DNA from: Saccharina japonica
Taxonomy: Eukaryota > Sar > Phaeophyceae > Laminariales > Laminariaceae
NCBI GenBank assembly: GCA_008828725.1
Contig: MEHQ01000745.1
Location: 1 to 64,000 of the forward strand
Length of the DNA stretch: 64,000 bases
Direction: 5' to 3'
Shown here: positions 12,001 to 23,445 of the stretch, one piece after another
Layout: each line of letters opens with the position of its first letter
How positions within the stretch are numbered: the first letter of the stretch is position 1
Notes under the pieces: generated by a model
Databases searched by the model: none
Seen by the model: only the letters and a program-made list of their open reading frames with translations
What the model was told of the DNA's origin: nothing
Translations under genes and position numbers: made by a program

Positions 12001-13255
12001 AATATTGATACAGACAGCAGGTCGTCCGAAATATATTAAGAAATGTATTAGATGGTATATGATTTATTGTAGGTGACCATGCAGTATGTGTTCCACTCAA
12101 CCACACCAGTAAATCTAGTGTATGCCATGATCCTTCTAAGCGACCACCTCGTGCAAGGGGTTGTCTCGGTTATGAGGGGCAGTGAGTGGTCACCCGGGAG
12201 GTTGCCATAAGGCCAGGGAGAAGACGTTGACCCAAGGGGTACATTATAAACCACCGGGCTGAAGAAGTGAACGAAGGGGGCTTCACCCCTTCATCCCAGG
12301 ATCCCATTAAAGGCATCCAGATCATATTATTACCACAACACCCGTCCGGCAAAACCAAAACCCCGCCGCATATTCCAGTTACACAAATCACACGTGCGTA
12401 TTCGCACGATCAGACACATCAGACACGGGTGCGACTTATGACGAACGTATGACCAACGGTTGTGACCAAGACCTTCATGCTAGAGAGATACCTGTTACTA
12501 TTTATGTGGTCGCAGACTGTGGGACAGAGAAAAACCAAAACAAACAATAATCGCAAACGAATGGGTAACGCAAGTAAAATGCCAACGTACCGGGTAGAAC
12601 ATAACGACACAAACAAGCCGTATACAAGAAAATTAGACCAGGTAAGCAAAAATACAACACAACAAATAGTGTAAATCAACAAATAGTGTAAATGACGCAA
12701 GGAGACCAGAAAGGATACAAACGTGTGCGGCAATATGTTCGTAAGATCAGCAGCAGCAGTAGAAATGGACGGCAGCACGAAGCAGGACAGACCTACAACA
12801 TTTCGAGGGTCGTATGGGCATCATGCTATTATCACAATAATAGCCATGCCAACCGCGTGTCGCATGTTGCTCATACGACAGCAGTCCGGGCTGCTTGGTG
12901 TGGTGGCTCTTGTGTGTGTTACGTCGATTTAACACAATCCACCATACAAGTTCAAGGGGTATAAGAGTTGCGAAACCAAAAAGGGTATAGTACGTCGGCA
13001 CAAGAGAGGACACCAGTCGAATTTAAAACCGAAGGTTTGAACCATTCCTGTCTGAAGTATGGGTACCCCGCCGTCATCTATCTATATGTAAATATGGGAG
13101 GAAAAATCATGCAGGGTCCCGCTGACCACTCCGTTGATCATATTGATAACAACAGGTCAGGTGCTCCGGCATGTGCCCACCTACTTGTAAGCAAATAATG
13201 CTCTACGAAGCAGCACACAGAGGACAAGCGTTCGTAAATAAAACAAAGAGACCGT
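12001..13255. other. Intergenic, no gene seen
   Basis: No frame with recognisable protein similarity. The sequence is AT-rich in places (12460-12690) and has no repeat partner that I could find in this window. Confidence 0.4.
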
Positions 13256-13261
13256 TGGGAG

Positions 13262-13800
13262 ATTCGAATCACAGACGTTGCCTCCAGAATCGAGCGCTGT
13301 ACCGCTGACCGTGGTGTACACCAGGTGTATCACTAAACCGAGAAGAAATCGAGCCAGTCAATGCCCATTCTTCCGCCTGACCAAAACAAAATAAGATGAA
13401 ACAAAACGTCCTGCTGCGCTGCTCTTCAGTAGTACGTGCGTAACCATGTTTTTTGCCAGTTGAAGCACAACGTAACACCAAAACAACAGCTGCTGTATAA
13501 CAATCGATAGTTTGTACGAAGAATGCACCCACCCGTGATTCGGCCGTGTAGAGGCGGGGGGTTCGGGTACATATATTTAAAACAAAACACAAATCGACCC
13601 GACACCCGTTCTTTCGCCCTGTAAACACAAACAATAACGTAGAAAAACAACGTCTGTATGGGTTAGTAGTATTCTGCAGCATGCTGTAGCAAACGATGCA
13701 TGAATAAGAAGGCAAGAAGGCGGCGAAGGTGGCATTCGAAGCCTTGCTTTGCCTGCTCAGAATCGAGCGCTCCTACGCACCAGCTTTGACCCAAAATAGA
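13262..13800 (-). repeat. Two degenerate tRNA-like (SINE-head) segments
   Basis: On the minus strand two segments about 470 bp apart share the core AGCGCTCGATTCTG. One lies at about 13262-13320, with A-box-like GGTCAGCGGTACAGCG and B-box-like GTGATTCGAATCTC. The other lies at about 13729-13795, with A-box-like TGGTGCGTAGGAGCG and B-box-like GGCTTCGAATGCC. Neither folds into a full cloverleaf by eye, so these are best read as tRNA-derived SINE heads or pseudo-tRNAs. Confidence 0.45.
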
Positions 13801-14424
13801 CAACAAGCGATTATCTGCCGCGAACAAGAGGCCAGCGTTTGCGGATAATTTTGATACTCCACATCTCCACACAGCAGCCAGACCCTCCCTAGCTACGCGA
13901 ACCTCAGGTCGAGTTCCTAATTGTAACAGATAGCAGTAAGAATGATTTTCCAAATGTTCGGTGCCGCCTTGTTTTGTCTTCACAGCAGTCAACCGTATAA
14001 TATCATCGTTACTCAGCGCGGCGAGTGCCGTGAGTCTTCATACCACGCAAATCATATTTACCTACGTACTGCTGTAGAGTGAGAGATACACCAGGTATCC
14101 GGTACAATACAGCACAGAGAACATATTTTCTTTTCCGCGTTTTTTTTTCCCTATATTTCCTATATTTCCTTTTCCCTGTTCTCTTCTCCTTTTTTCTATG
14201 CTCCTCTTCCTCTTTCAGCTTTCTTTTTCCTTTAGGTTGATTTAGTTTTCTCTTGGTTTAGTCGTACATACGATGTGCCACAGCACAGCAGTTATTATGC
14301 ATGTATATCGTAATGCGTTGTACTTTGAACTCGGCGTACTATTTTTTCCTGAAGTATTCTTCCACTCCTCCTCCAGAGTGTTTTTCACCCTGTGCTGTGG
14401 CCACGGGCTCACGTTTACGCGTTC

Positions 14425-15215
14425 AGTTAAGGAGCCCCTTCGGGGAAAAAAACGAAAGAGTACTTACTCGAGGCTTGAAAAATACCAGATACCAGGTATA
14501 CCGTAATGTGTTCGTCTTATTTACAGCAGCAACAGCACTACTATCTCTGGTACACTAACACCATAAGAGTACGCCTTGAGGAACACGGCATAGCTCAAGT
14601 TCTGATGCTCAGACCTGCTTCTGACCACCGTATAGCTTGTTCGTTATTGTCTCTTGGAGGTGTTGGGATTCTTAGATCTGCAAGGGAGGGCAGGTATAGC
14701 TTTGCTTGCATCACGAAACGAAACTGCTCAGCACCATGGTTTTGATTTTTGTTATGGTTTCGGAGCTCCTGTTTGGTATCTACACTCTGCTGGGCCACGT
14801 AGGACGCTACGGACGGTCGAAAAGGCCCAGGTAGGTTCAGCTACTAGTTCTGGGCGTCCTCGTTGAAAACTTGAGTTAAAACAGGTATCAACAGCCGGAG
14901 AAAATGCCATTTTTCAAACTTGTCTTATTGTAGCAGTGGTATGGCGAGTCCCTCTTTATTAGTAACAACAGGCACTTTTCGTGGTGCAAAACGGCGTCGG
15001 ATCGATCCGTCTTTCGAGACACAAATGTGGACCATGACCTAAGCTCTCCAAAACTCTTCATAGGGAGCAGCTTGGCAGCAGGTACGATTACTAGAACTGG
15101 GGAAATGCCGTTTTCTGTGCGGAGTAATGAAAAGTTGGAAACTATACCAGAAATAGTATCGTAACTAAAAAAAAAACGGATTTGTTGCAGTGCTCGTATT
15201 GGTTTCGCCCGAAGT
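14425..15215 (+). mobile_element. TIR element family T1, copy a (~0.8 kb, non-autonomous)
   Basis: The left end AAGGAGCCCCTTCGGGG and the right end CGAAGTGGCCCCTT are imperfect inverted repeats. The interior matches two further copies near 58.9-60.1 kb and 60.4-61.5 kb over most of its length. Shared landmarks are an ACAGCAGCAA-type block, GTATAGCTTGTTCG, TTTGCATCACGAAACG, the block GTAGGACGCTACGGACGG, and ATACCAGAAATAGTAT before the right end. There is no transposase frame. The 126-codon minus frame inside it is not conserved as protein. Confidence 0.6.
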
Positions 15216-15274
15216 GGCCCCTTAATGTGATAAAAACGACAACAATCCTTGTTACGCGATCGATCCAAACACGA

Positions 15275-15600
15275 ATGTTATAAGGATTACCCTGACTGGG
15301 TAATCGATCGATCTTTTACCCATATAGCTCAGCAGGTAATACCCTCACATTTGACGTCGTCGAGGTCACGGGTTCGAATCTCACTTCGAACGTTTCTTTT
15401 ATAGAAACGCTTGCGCGTGTATCCCTAAAAACCACGTCTCCCTGGTTCCCCAGGTATTGAAACGAAGCGGATAGGTCAACGTACGGCCATATACGGTACC
15501 GACGTCCCAAATATCCCGGGGGGAGAGTGTTATAAGGATTACCCTGGGCTGGGTAATTGATCGATATTCTATCCCTATAGCTCAGCAGGTAATACCCTCA
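15275..15600 (+). mobile_element. TRIM-like element 1 with 73-bp terminal direct repeats
   Basis: Two 73-bp direct repeats (15275-15347 and 15528-15600) both start TGTTATAAGG and end CCCTCA. This is the TG...CA arrangement of LTRs. A purine-rich GGGGGGAGAG lies directly before the second repeat, as a polypurine tract would. Flanks show ACGAA on the left (15270-15274) and, after one extra T, ACGAA on the right (15602-15606). The repeat contains TAGCTCAGCAGG, a perfect match to the Pol III A box. The interior holds GGTTCGAATC (B box) 34 bp further on, spacing typical of a tRNA gene. No protein is encoded. The alternative reading is a partly duplicated tRNA-derived SINE. Confidence 0.6.
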
Positions 15601-15898
15601 TACGAAACCACGAAACCACACAGCAAAGAACGGTGGTATACCGTGTTGTCTTGTTCAAAACAGTATCCGAAACTCTTGGACACGCCTGAAAAATAACAAC
15701 TGAAACAACCCGAAACATTGTGACATACAAAAGCCTCCGAATCTCGCTACGTACACAATTCACTAATAGAAGAGAGATACTCGTACAAATGTTTTTTGTG
15801 GGAAACCTGAAAATCTGGAAAGCAAAAAAAAAAAGAGATCTCCGAGTAGACTATAACTATTGATGTTAATATTAACAAATGTTAGTATTGAAACATGT

Positions 15899-16235
15899 CG
15901 ATCCGGTGGTCTAGTGGTACCCTCGAATGCTACTAAAAGTTTTTTCTGGGGTTCAAATCTCACGTGGGTCGGACTTTCGAGTTTATTTGCCGAAATAAAT
16001 ATAACAACGGAATCAACTGCTGAGAGCGCCTATTAATAGTAGCGTGGGTAAGCGCAATTCGATGCGAGTCAACAAGGGAAGAGAGGGCTGGAGCCTTCTC
16101 GAGATAAAAATGCAAGGCAAGAACCGTAGTAGGGAGGAGGGAGGAGCAACTTCTTTGTGACACTGGATCTGAGTCACGACTACAGCAGTAGGAAAGAGAG
16201 AGAAAGGAAGGGCGACGACCAAAAAGGGGATAAAA
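15899..16235 (+). mobile_element. tRNA-derived SINE family S1, copy 1
   Basis: The head has A box TGGTCTAGTGGT (15907-15918) and B box GGGTTCAAATCTC (15949-15961). The body reads GTTTATTTGC..., GCTGAGAGCGCCTATTAATAG, a GGAGGAGGGAGGAGC block and GGATCTGAGTCACGAC. The same order recurs in copies at 16779, 18745 and 19108, which shows a dispersed family. No coding potential. Confidence 0.7.
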
Positions 16236-16240
16236 AAAGC

Positions 16241-16778
16241 AAATGTTGAATCCAAGTAGACATCGGCAACCACAACATCAACCACCGCATAATCTGCACT
16301 ATTTAGTAGTTATTAATACGTGTAGTATCGTACCTCGTACTGGTATGTACGTATAGTACATATCATACGTGCGTGTGTTCTTCGCCTTTTAACAATGCTT
16401 TTGTAGCTATACAAGCAGTGGTACAGGACACATCTGATAAAAACAGGCTAATAAGAAAGCCAGGCTGAGATGTTAGAGTAAATTAAGAAATTCGGGAGCC
16501 GTTATCTTGAAATTAGTGTAAAAAACACCCTCTCTCAAATAAGAAATCCAGCAGCCTCGACCAGATTTCCTGTTTCTTATTAGGTGTACTGTACTGTATA
16601 CGATAGCCGTGTGTGTATTCTTCACATTAAATCTTCCTTTCTACCCGTCGACATCCAGCACACCCAGTGTCCGTGCCGATTCTTCATCCTAAAAAGGTAC
16701 CAGTTCTGTGGTCACAAAACTACGACACAGAGATACTACGCTCAGTGCAGTAAGCAGAGCAGACAATGCAATGCCTCG
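16241..16778. other. Intergenic, includes dispersed repeat R5 copy 1 (16500-16600)
   Basis: The block at 16500-16600 (GAAATTAGTGT, CTCTCAAATAAGAAA, TTTCTTAT, TACTGTAT) matches 40270-40390 in order and spacing. The two AAATAAGAAA/TTTCTTAT parts are inverted relative to each other and could form a hairpin. Nothing else recognised. Confidence 0.5.
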
Positions 16779-17105
16779 CCCCGATGGTCTAGTGGTAACC
16801 TCGAACGCTTTTAAACGTTGATGTCCGGAGTTCGAATCTCACGTGGGTCGAACTTTTGAGTTTATTCTGGTTTATTTGCAAAAAAACAAAAACGGAATCA
16901 ACTGAGAGCGCCTATTAATAGTAGCGTGGGTAGGCACAATTCAAATGCGAGTCGACGAGGGAAGAAAAGGCTGAAACCTTCTCGCAATAAAAATGCAAGC
17001 CAAGAACCGTAGTGGGGGAGGAGGGAGAGGAGCCTACTTTGTAACCCCGGATCTGAGTTACGACTAGGGAGGGGAGAGAAAGGAAGGGCAAAAATAATAA
17101 ATGGG
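16779..17105 (+). mobile_element. tRNA-derived SINE family S1, copy 2
   Basis: A box TGGTCTAGTGGT at 16785-16796 and B box GGAGTTCGAATCTC near 16827-16840, followed by the family body ending near GGGAGGGGAGAGAAAGGAAGGGC. The anticodon-arm region AACG...CGTT is still partly paired, but the acceptor stem is not, so it is not a functional tRNA gene. Confidence 0.7.
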
Positions 17106-17689
17106 ATGGGAAAAAATAAATAAAAAAACGGCAGGCAATACCTACCCTGCTAGCAATCCGGTTGCATGAAAGATAAAAAATAAATAAAAAGAGTAAAAGC
17201 GAAAAGGAAAAAAACACACACACAATAAAGCAAATCAACAAACAATCAAACAACCGAACAAAAACATGACAAAAAAGGAAAGAAAGCGTCGTGCTTCTCC
17301 CAGAGGAGATGCGACAGACAACAAAATGAAATGAAATGAAACGAAATGAAAAAACAACGCAAACAGAGCAAGACTAAGAATGACAGGAAATGACAGGCAG
17401 CCGGAGCACACCAAACGCCCCCCTTCCAGGCAGCCGAGGCAGGTTTGTGCACGTATTACAGACAGGTTCTACCAGCTAGTCAGTCTGGTACCTTGCTACC
17501 CTGTCTGCCGTCTCCTTCCTGCTTTCGTCCGCCGCGGTTTCCCTACGAACCGCCCCCCCGCCCTCTCTGTCTCCATTCCCTTGGGCGCCACCCATACCAC
17601 GGATGCGTGGAGCTTCCTACTCAGTTCCGTTTCGTTTTCGTGCCGTAAACTATACTCCCTCGTATATACATCTATCATTTCTCGCAAAA

Positions 17690-17900
17690 TATATTTTGAC
17701 TGTAATAATACCGGAAAGCGCGAGAGCGTGAGTTGTCAAATTTCGATGAAAACCGACGAGCTTTGGGAAGGCTGAACCCTCTGCGCGATAAAAACCAAGG
17801 CAAGGACTGTAGTGGGGGAGGAGGGAGAGGAGCCTACTTTGTGACCCCGGATCTGATGCACGACTAGGGAAAGAGAGATACACAAGTAAGTGCGAAGATG
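17690..17900 (+). mobile_element. Partial S1-related repeat (3' part)
   Basis: The block GGCTGAACCCTCTGCGCGAT, then GGGGGAGGAGGGAGAGGAGC and CCCCGGATCTGA, matches the body of the S1 SINE. Its 5' part (GCGTGAGTTG, TTCGATGAA, CGACGAGC) matches instead the unit of the 187-bp array at 39590. It is therefore a link between these two repeat families. Confidence 0.55.
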
Positions 17901-18744
17901 ATAAATGGGAAGGGGAAACATAAAAAATAAAACAGTAATAATACGTAGACATCCAGCACCCCACAGGAGCAGTGCGTGGCCAAAAAAGTAATACCATCAT
18001 GTCAATCGTCGGTCCATGCTGATTCATCACATTATTGCAGAACAGCAGAACGACGGTAATTGTGACCACATAAAAATCTACGACACATCAGAGATGACAC
18101 ATCGTATAGCGAGGAGGAGACAATGTGGTTCCATGACGTCCTTCGCACTGGATACGACAAGCGCAACCTAGACACGCCAGCAACCCGGATACATCGACAA
18201 AGAGAAAAAAGAGAGGCAAAGAGAGAAAGGAGTAGTCTAAGAATAAATAAAAAAATATATACCAGGTATATATATAACTAAAGCAAAACTGAAAAATATA
18301 AAAATCGACGCGAACGCGAATTTTCATTTTCACTCAGGGCATTGTTGGACACAACCGGCGTGTGAATTGTCGCCTTGGTTCTTTCAGTACAGCCATCGGC
18401 AGAACCCACAAAAAAAAAGTACCGTTCTCAGATGGTTACTACTGTAGTATTATATTATATTATATGTACTCGTGTACCTGGTACTTTTTGTACCTGCGTC
18501 CGACGTATACGTTGTAGGTGCTACTCGTACCCGAAACAACAGTATCAAACAGCACTGCGAGCTTAACACGGCAATAATAGAGGGTAGACCTAACCCTATA
18601 TACACTCGTATTATTTACTCGTACGTATATATAATATATAGCTGGTACAGCAGTCGGTCGTCGCGGTATAGTCTTAGTCTTGTAATAATAGTGGTGAACT
18701 TCACATTCCATACTACTATTATGCTATTATCGTACCAATGTCGG
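17901..18744. other. Intergenic, no gene seen
   Basis: Mostly AT-rich sequence with palindromic GTAC-rich stretches around 18440-18700. No conserved frame. Confidence 0.4.
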
Positions 18745-19095
18745 TCGCCCCGATGGTCTGTTAGTGGTAACCTCGAACGCTTATAAACGTTGATGTCTGG
18801 AGTTCGAATCTCACGTGGGTTGGACTTTTAAGTTTATTTGCTAAAATAAAGTAAAAAAACGGAATCAAGTGCTGAGAGCGCCTGTTAATATCATAGTAGC
18901 GTGGGTAGGCACAATTCGATGCAAGTCGACGAGGGAAGAAAAGGCTGAAGTCTTCTCGCGATAAAAATGCAAGTCAAGAACCGTAGTGGGGGAGGAGGGA
19001 GAGGAGCCTACTTTGCGACCCCGGATCTGAGTTACGACTACTGCTGTAGAGAGGAGAGGGAAAGGAAGGGCGAAGATAATACATGGGATGGAAAA
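18745..19095 (+). mobile_element. tRNA-derived SINE family S1, copy 3
   Basis: Head CCCCGATGGTCTGTTAGTGG near 18749, with a two-base insertion in the A box. The B box GGAGTTCGAATCTC is near 18799-18812. The full body follows, with GCTGAGAGCGCCTGTTAAT, the GGGGGAGGAGGGAGAGGAGC block and GGATCTGAGTTACGACTA. Confidence 0.7.
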
Positions 19096-19107
19096 ACAAA
19101 AAATGTT

Positions 19108-19420
19108 ACCCGAGTTCGAATCCCATCGTAGTGAAATTTAGCAGATTTGGACTTTATTTGCAAAAATAAAGAGGAACTATTTGCTGAGAGCGCCTTCTTC
19201 GTAGCGTGGGTAGTGGGTACGTAAGCGAAATTCGACGTGCGTCGACGAGAGAAGAAAGTGTTGATTGTTTCTCGCAATAAAAATGCAAGGCGCGTACCAT
19301 AGTGGGAAGGGAGGATAAGGGCCTACTATTATTGTAGCAGGTGACCCCGGATCCGAGTTACAACTAAAAAAGACGGAGAGACAAGAGAAGGGCGAAGATA
19401 ACAAAGGGGATGGGCAAAAC
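19108..19420 (+). mobile_element. tRNA-derived SINE family S1, copy 4 (5' truncated)
   Basis: It starts at the B-box half of the head (CGAGTTCGAATCCCATCG) without an A box. It then follows the family body (GCTGAGAGCGCC, CGTCGACGAG, AATAAAAATGCAAGG, GACCCCGGATCCGAG). It is more diverged than the other copies. Confidence 0.65.
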
Positions 19421-19552
19421 AAACATGAATTACCCGGAGGGTTCAAGGAATTGAATATGAACTGGTTGGAGGAGATTGGTGGTATTCGACAAATAGGGTC
19501 AGTTTTTTCATTCTGAATGAATAATGCCATGCACATTGTCGGAAGGCAAATA

Positions 19553-19583
19553 ATATAATAATAATAATAATAATATATACCTG
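19553..19583. repeat. (AAT)n microsatellite
   Basis: Short run of AAT/ATA triplets ending in TATATACCTGGTATA. Confidence 0.8.
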
Positions 19584-19842
19584 GTATACACAAGGGGAAT
19601 GCTGCACCATACCAGTATGCGAGAATACAATGAATGGCCGCAAAAACAGGGGCGCGAGGGGGTGACCCGTAACCACGGCTTGCCCAGAAGGCCGACAAGG
19701 GCAAACCAGTGTACGCGCATTACGAGTATTACTACGAAATACGTCAGCCGGAAAGTAAAAAGAGATGAGATAAAAAACACGGACGGACGGGTAAACATGA
19801 AAAAAAAAAAAAAATGCAGAAAAATGGAAGATTGTTAGTGTA

Positions 19843-20690
19843 ACGGAGCTCGAAGCGCGGGCGCAAAGGAAGTCGCCCATCAAGCAGATCGCGAGAAGGT
19901 CTTCAAGAGACGCTTTCAACATCCAACGACACTCATACCACAATAGGGAAAAGCACTCACCACGCGTTTATAAAACAGATCGCGTGTGAGCATTGAGGGC
20001 AGTCGAAAGCGGTCTACCCGACCGAGCTTGCTCAACAACATCACAATATCTGGTACCAAATACCACTCTGTCCTGAAATATAAGGACCATTTCCTTATTA
20101 ACTTTAAATATATACAGTTTGTTACATTTCGGGACACAGTGGCAGATCGAAACCTGATCTGCAGAACGACAAAAGGACAACCATGAGACCCAAAAGAACA
20201 ATTAATTAATATAAATACACTACTATAATAGTAAGCTAATAATAATAATATAATACATAATACAGCAGTATTAATAGCACATACCAGGTATAAATCAAGA
20301 ATATTCGAGCAGACCGCCATATAGCTTACATTAGGTGAGAGCTTTCGGAGGCAGGCGGAAGAACCACGAACAAGATAGGAGGCAGTTGGAACACTTCGCG
20401 CGGGAGATGCCTGAAACCCTGCCAACACTCACTTGGGCACTGCTGAGAGCAGGACGCAGGGATCTCGATGTGGGGCTGGCTGCGATACCACGCGCTTCTT
20501 GGTATTGGTCAAGTTTCTCGCTCGTCGTTGTTATCTCCAGGATGGGTTGGTGTACAGGAGTGAGTGAGTGTGTTGGAAGTAGAAATTACAAAGAACAAAG
20601 AGGTCGGGAGGTGGATGCCCGTACGGACTTGATTGGGCATCCCCTTTTCCCAGTATATGTAGCGCCTGCCAGAAGCGTCCCGTATTAATA
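19843..20690 (+). repeat. Dispersed repeat R4, copy 1
   Basis: Shares ordered blocks with 40430-41100: CGGAGCTCGAAGCGC, AAGCAGATCGCGAG, CGACCGAGCTTGCTCAACAACA, GAGAGCTTTC..., GGAAGAACCA, and GCGCCTGCCAGAAGCGTCCC near the right end. A third, partial copy lies inverted at 45290-45490. No open frame is conserved between copies. Confidence 0.55.
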
Positions 20691-20984
20691 TCAAGACACA
20701 AGACAGCCTTGATATTAGTTACTACGGGGGTCATCATCTGAGAACGACCGGGATTTTCCTGGAAAATTAATTGTGGTCGTTTGTTTCCAGTGGCAACAAA
20801 AACAAATGAAAGGAGCAGGCAACCAAGAACTGCTGTAGTATTTTCAGCTGGAAAATAGGCCGGGAGCCGCGGCTTTCAAACAAATACGCAGCTGGCCACC
20901 ACGACACCTGCACAGGGGGTGCGTTTGTCGTAACTCCCTTCTCGAGTGATCCGTCGTGGTCAAAACACGGACGGTGGTTGGATT

Positions 20985-21950
20985 TGGCAACGAGGCTTGT
21001 GTCTCCGAGCTGCTGCAAAACTGCAAATCGCTCGTTCCAGCCACGCTCTCACAAAAACAAAAAATGGCTCGAACCAGCATCTCAGCCCAGCGAAACCAGG
21101 GTTGTCAGGCACCCAACACCCACGGGGTCCTTGTAACATTAGCCGTTTTCAATTACGAGGTTTGCATCGCTCGTGGTCTCGATCTCCACGTACTCGTTCG
21201 TACCAGAAGTGAGCGAAATCACGGCGCGCCGGTTCTCATCTACAGCATCCTCGCGGATCAGAGGTTGACACCTCGCTGATGGGGGCTTATTTTTCGCTGC
21301 GACGGCTTGAGGCCGTCTCCCGAGATCAGAGAGACCACTCGATAGGCTGCTGCTGGTCGTGGGGTGCCTTGTTGAGGGAAAAGGGGCTGATGTTCGAAGT
21401 CAATCTTTGATCTACTCCGTTGAGCGTTTTGGGGTTCATGTGTCCTTTAGCGAATCTGTAAGGACAGTAGCCCCACCTCCGAGGGGCGAAACCATTTGCC
21501 TCCCAGATTGCTCTCCTCGAGCCAGTAGCAACGCCAAATGTCACGTGCACGCCTCTTCCCTAGGCCGAGCAGAGGTTGCGCCTACAAGCAGCAGCATCTG
21601 CATAAGTTTCTCACCTTGATCTACGAAACGATATTGGTGACATTTTTATGCGAGTACTTCGTAGTATTGGTGATTATTTACAGCAGCACAAGCCATGAAC
21701 GAGTACGAGCAGATTGACCCCACGAGCGATGAAATCATTGGAATTGAAAATGGCCAACGTTACAACGACCCCGTGGATCGTGGGGTGCCTGGCAACCCTG
21801 GTTTCGTTGGGTTGAGACGCTACCTCAAGCCCTAGTAATTTTCCTGGTGCACGCATCTGGACAACCGACTTGCTGGGGTTTTTGCAGTTCGGAGAGACAC
21901 GCCTTACCGCCAGATTGGAGGACAGTGTGCCGGCCACAAGGGATCAACTT
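20985..21950. repeat. Large imperfect inverted repeat (~230-bp arms, ~480-bp centre)
   Basis: The arm at about 20985-21205 on plus and the arm at about 21690-21935 on minus align over GGCTTGTGTCTCCGAGCTGC, GAAACCAGGGTTG, CACCCAACACCCACGGGGTC, TTGTAACATTAGCCGTTTTC and GCTCGTGGTC. Both arms stay open in the equivalent frame, with shared residues HGV(L/V)VTLA and IARG. That may reflect an old coding origin, perhaps from a transposon, but no family was recognised. Confidence 0.55.
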
Positions 21951-22159
21951 ATGCCGGCATTAGATATAGGGGAGCTCCATTTGCTTGTGTTACCGAACAG
22001 GCCTTCTGTTCGTCACATCGATCGGCGGGGCTAAATGGTTCTGCTGTACATACGTATCTTCATTCTGGGCAGTTCGGTATTTGTGTGATTCTTTACAAAA
22101 AACAAAAACATTTAGGTATTTTGCTGGAAAATTATGGTTTTCTCATATGAGGAACCCTG

Positions 22160-23440
22160 CAATATTGCTACTAAACGCCCCGCCAGGAGTAAACGCCCGG
22201 AGACCACCTTTCAGAGAAAACGAGCATAATCCGGAGTAAACGCGCTTCCCTCCCGTTAAACAAAAACGAATCAAACGCCCCGGCCACAGACCCCTTCATG
22301 TGTTGGGGTGAATGCCCCGATGTGTAGCTAGCAAGTTGTTTGGGTGAAGGTGATGGGGCTGTTTCCGAAGCAGGCTAGGGCGCCTTTTACATAGGAAGAT
22401 GTTGGAATACGATCATCATGTCTTTTGCGCAAAAGCAACACAGACGTACCCAGTCGAGGACAGATGACCAAACGTGTTTGAGCCGTGTTGCCTTTCAAAA
22501 GTATTACCCCGTATAAACCAGCCACTCAACGACTTCGTGCTATCATGTATTGGGATTTAGCGTGTATATCAGCTCCCGGTGGTGTATGAGTGATGAGAAT
22601 GAGGTCGCTTATCGACGACCAGATAAACGACGCGGCCCAGGCAACGTTATAGCGATGAGGCAAAACGTCCAGGCAACCAGTATCAGCTTCAATACCGGCT
22701 CCGACCCCCCGCCAATGCTCCTGGGCTAAATGCTCGAATAGGACTTTGCTCGCGAACCGCCTGAAACCCACAACGCCCACCACTACGGTAAATCATGTGC
22801 CCAATCTAAGCATTGGCCCCGCAAACACACGTCGCTACAGCTTGACAGCTCCATCACAGGCACCCGCCCCGCCGCCCTCCTCCTCGATACGACCGTTGCC
22901 CTTGTCGCCGTCGCTGCCGCCGTCGCGGCATCAGAGGTGGGTGTACTCGATCGCCCTGAGTTTCGTCGCCGTCGAGTAAGATTGTCATCCGCTCGGCCCA
23001 ACCGAACGCTGCAGCGCACAGCTCGGACGGCAAACGTGCGGGAGTTTTCCGCGCCGCAGGACACGCCGAGAAGCAGGCACGGCAACAGGCGCAGGACCGA
23101 GCGCCGGCATGCCCTCCCTCGTGGGCGATGCTTGACAGAGGCGGCGTAAGCTTGCTTCCCTAGGAGTTTTAGTGGTCGTCTGTGCCATTACCGGTGCGGC
23201 GTGCCTTCTCGATGCTGCTGGGTTGCGACACGATCAACTCCTTCTCTTGCTGTTGCAGGGTTGTTGCTGTGTGTGTGCGGAGAGCGTGGTTGTTTCCTTT
23301 TATTTCTTGTATCGCCCCGGGGGGCGGATAGGCTTGAGATGTGTTTCCAGAAAACGCCACTGTAGTATATAGTACACGTCCCGGGGTGACTTTTTACGGG
23401 GGCAAAATCACAGCGTCTCGGGGGGCGTTTACTAAGATTA
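22160..23440. other. GC-rich island bordered by AAACGCCCC motifs, no recognised gene
   Basis: AGTAAACGCCC/ACTAAACGCCCC motifs cluster at 22170-22285, and the reverse complement GGGGCGTTTACTAAG lies at 23430-23445. The same motif pair recurs at 46868-46932. Between them, 22840-23150 is GC-rich and open on both strands: 22783-23085 on minus is 100 codons, arginine- and alanine-rich. Minus frames at 22526-22783 and 22328-22525 look protein-like in composition, but I recognise no family and could not join them with confidence. It could be a pseudogene or a decayed element. Confidence 0.35.
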
Positions 23441-23445
23441 TTTCG

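Noticed and set aside
15318..15395. Possible functional tRNA gene
   Set aside because: A and B boxes are good, but the D, T and acceptor stems do not pair; it belongs to the TRIM-like element.
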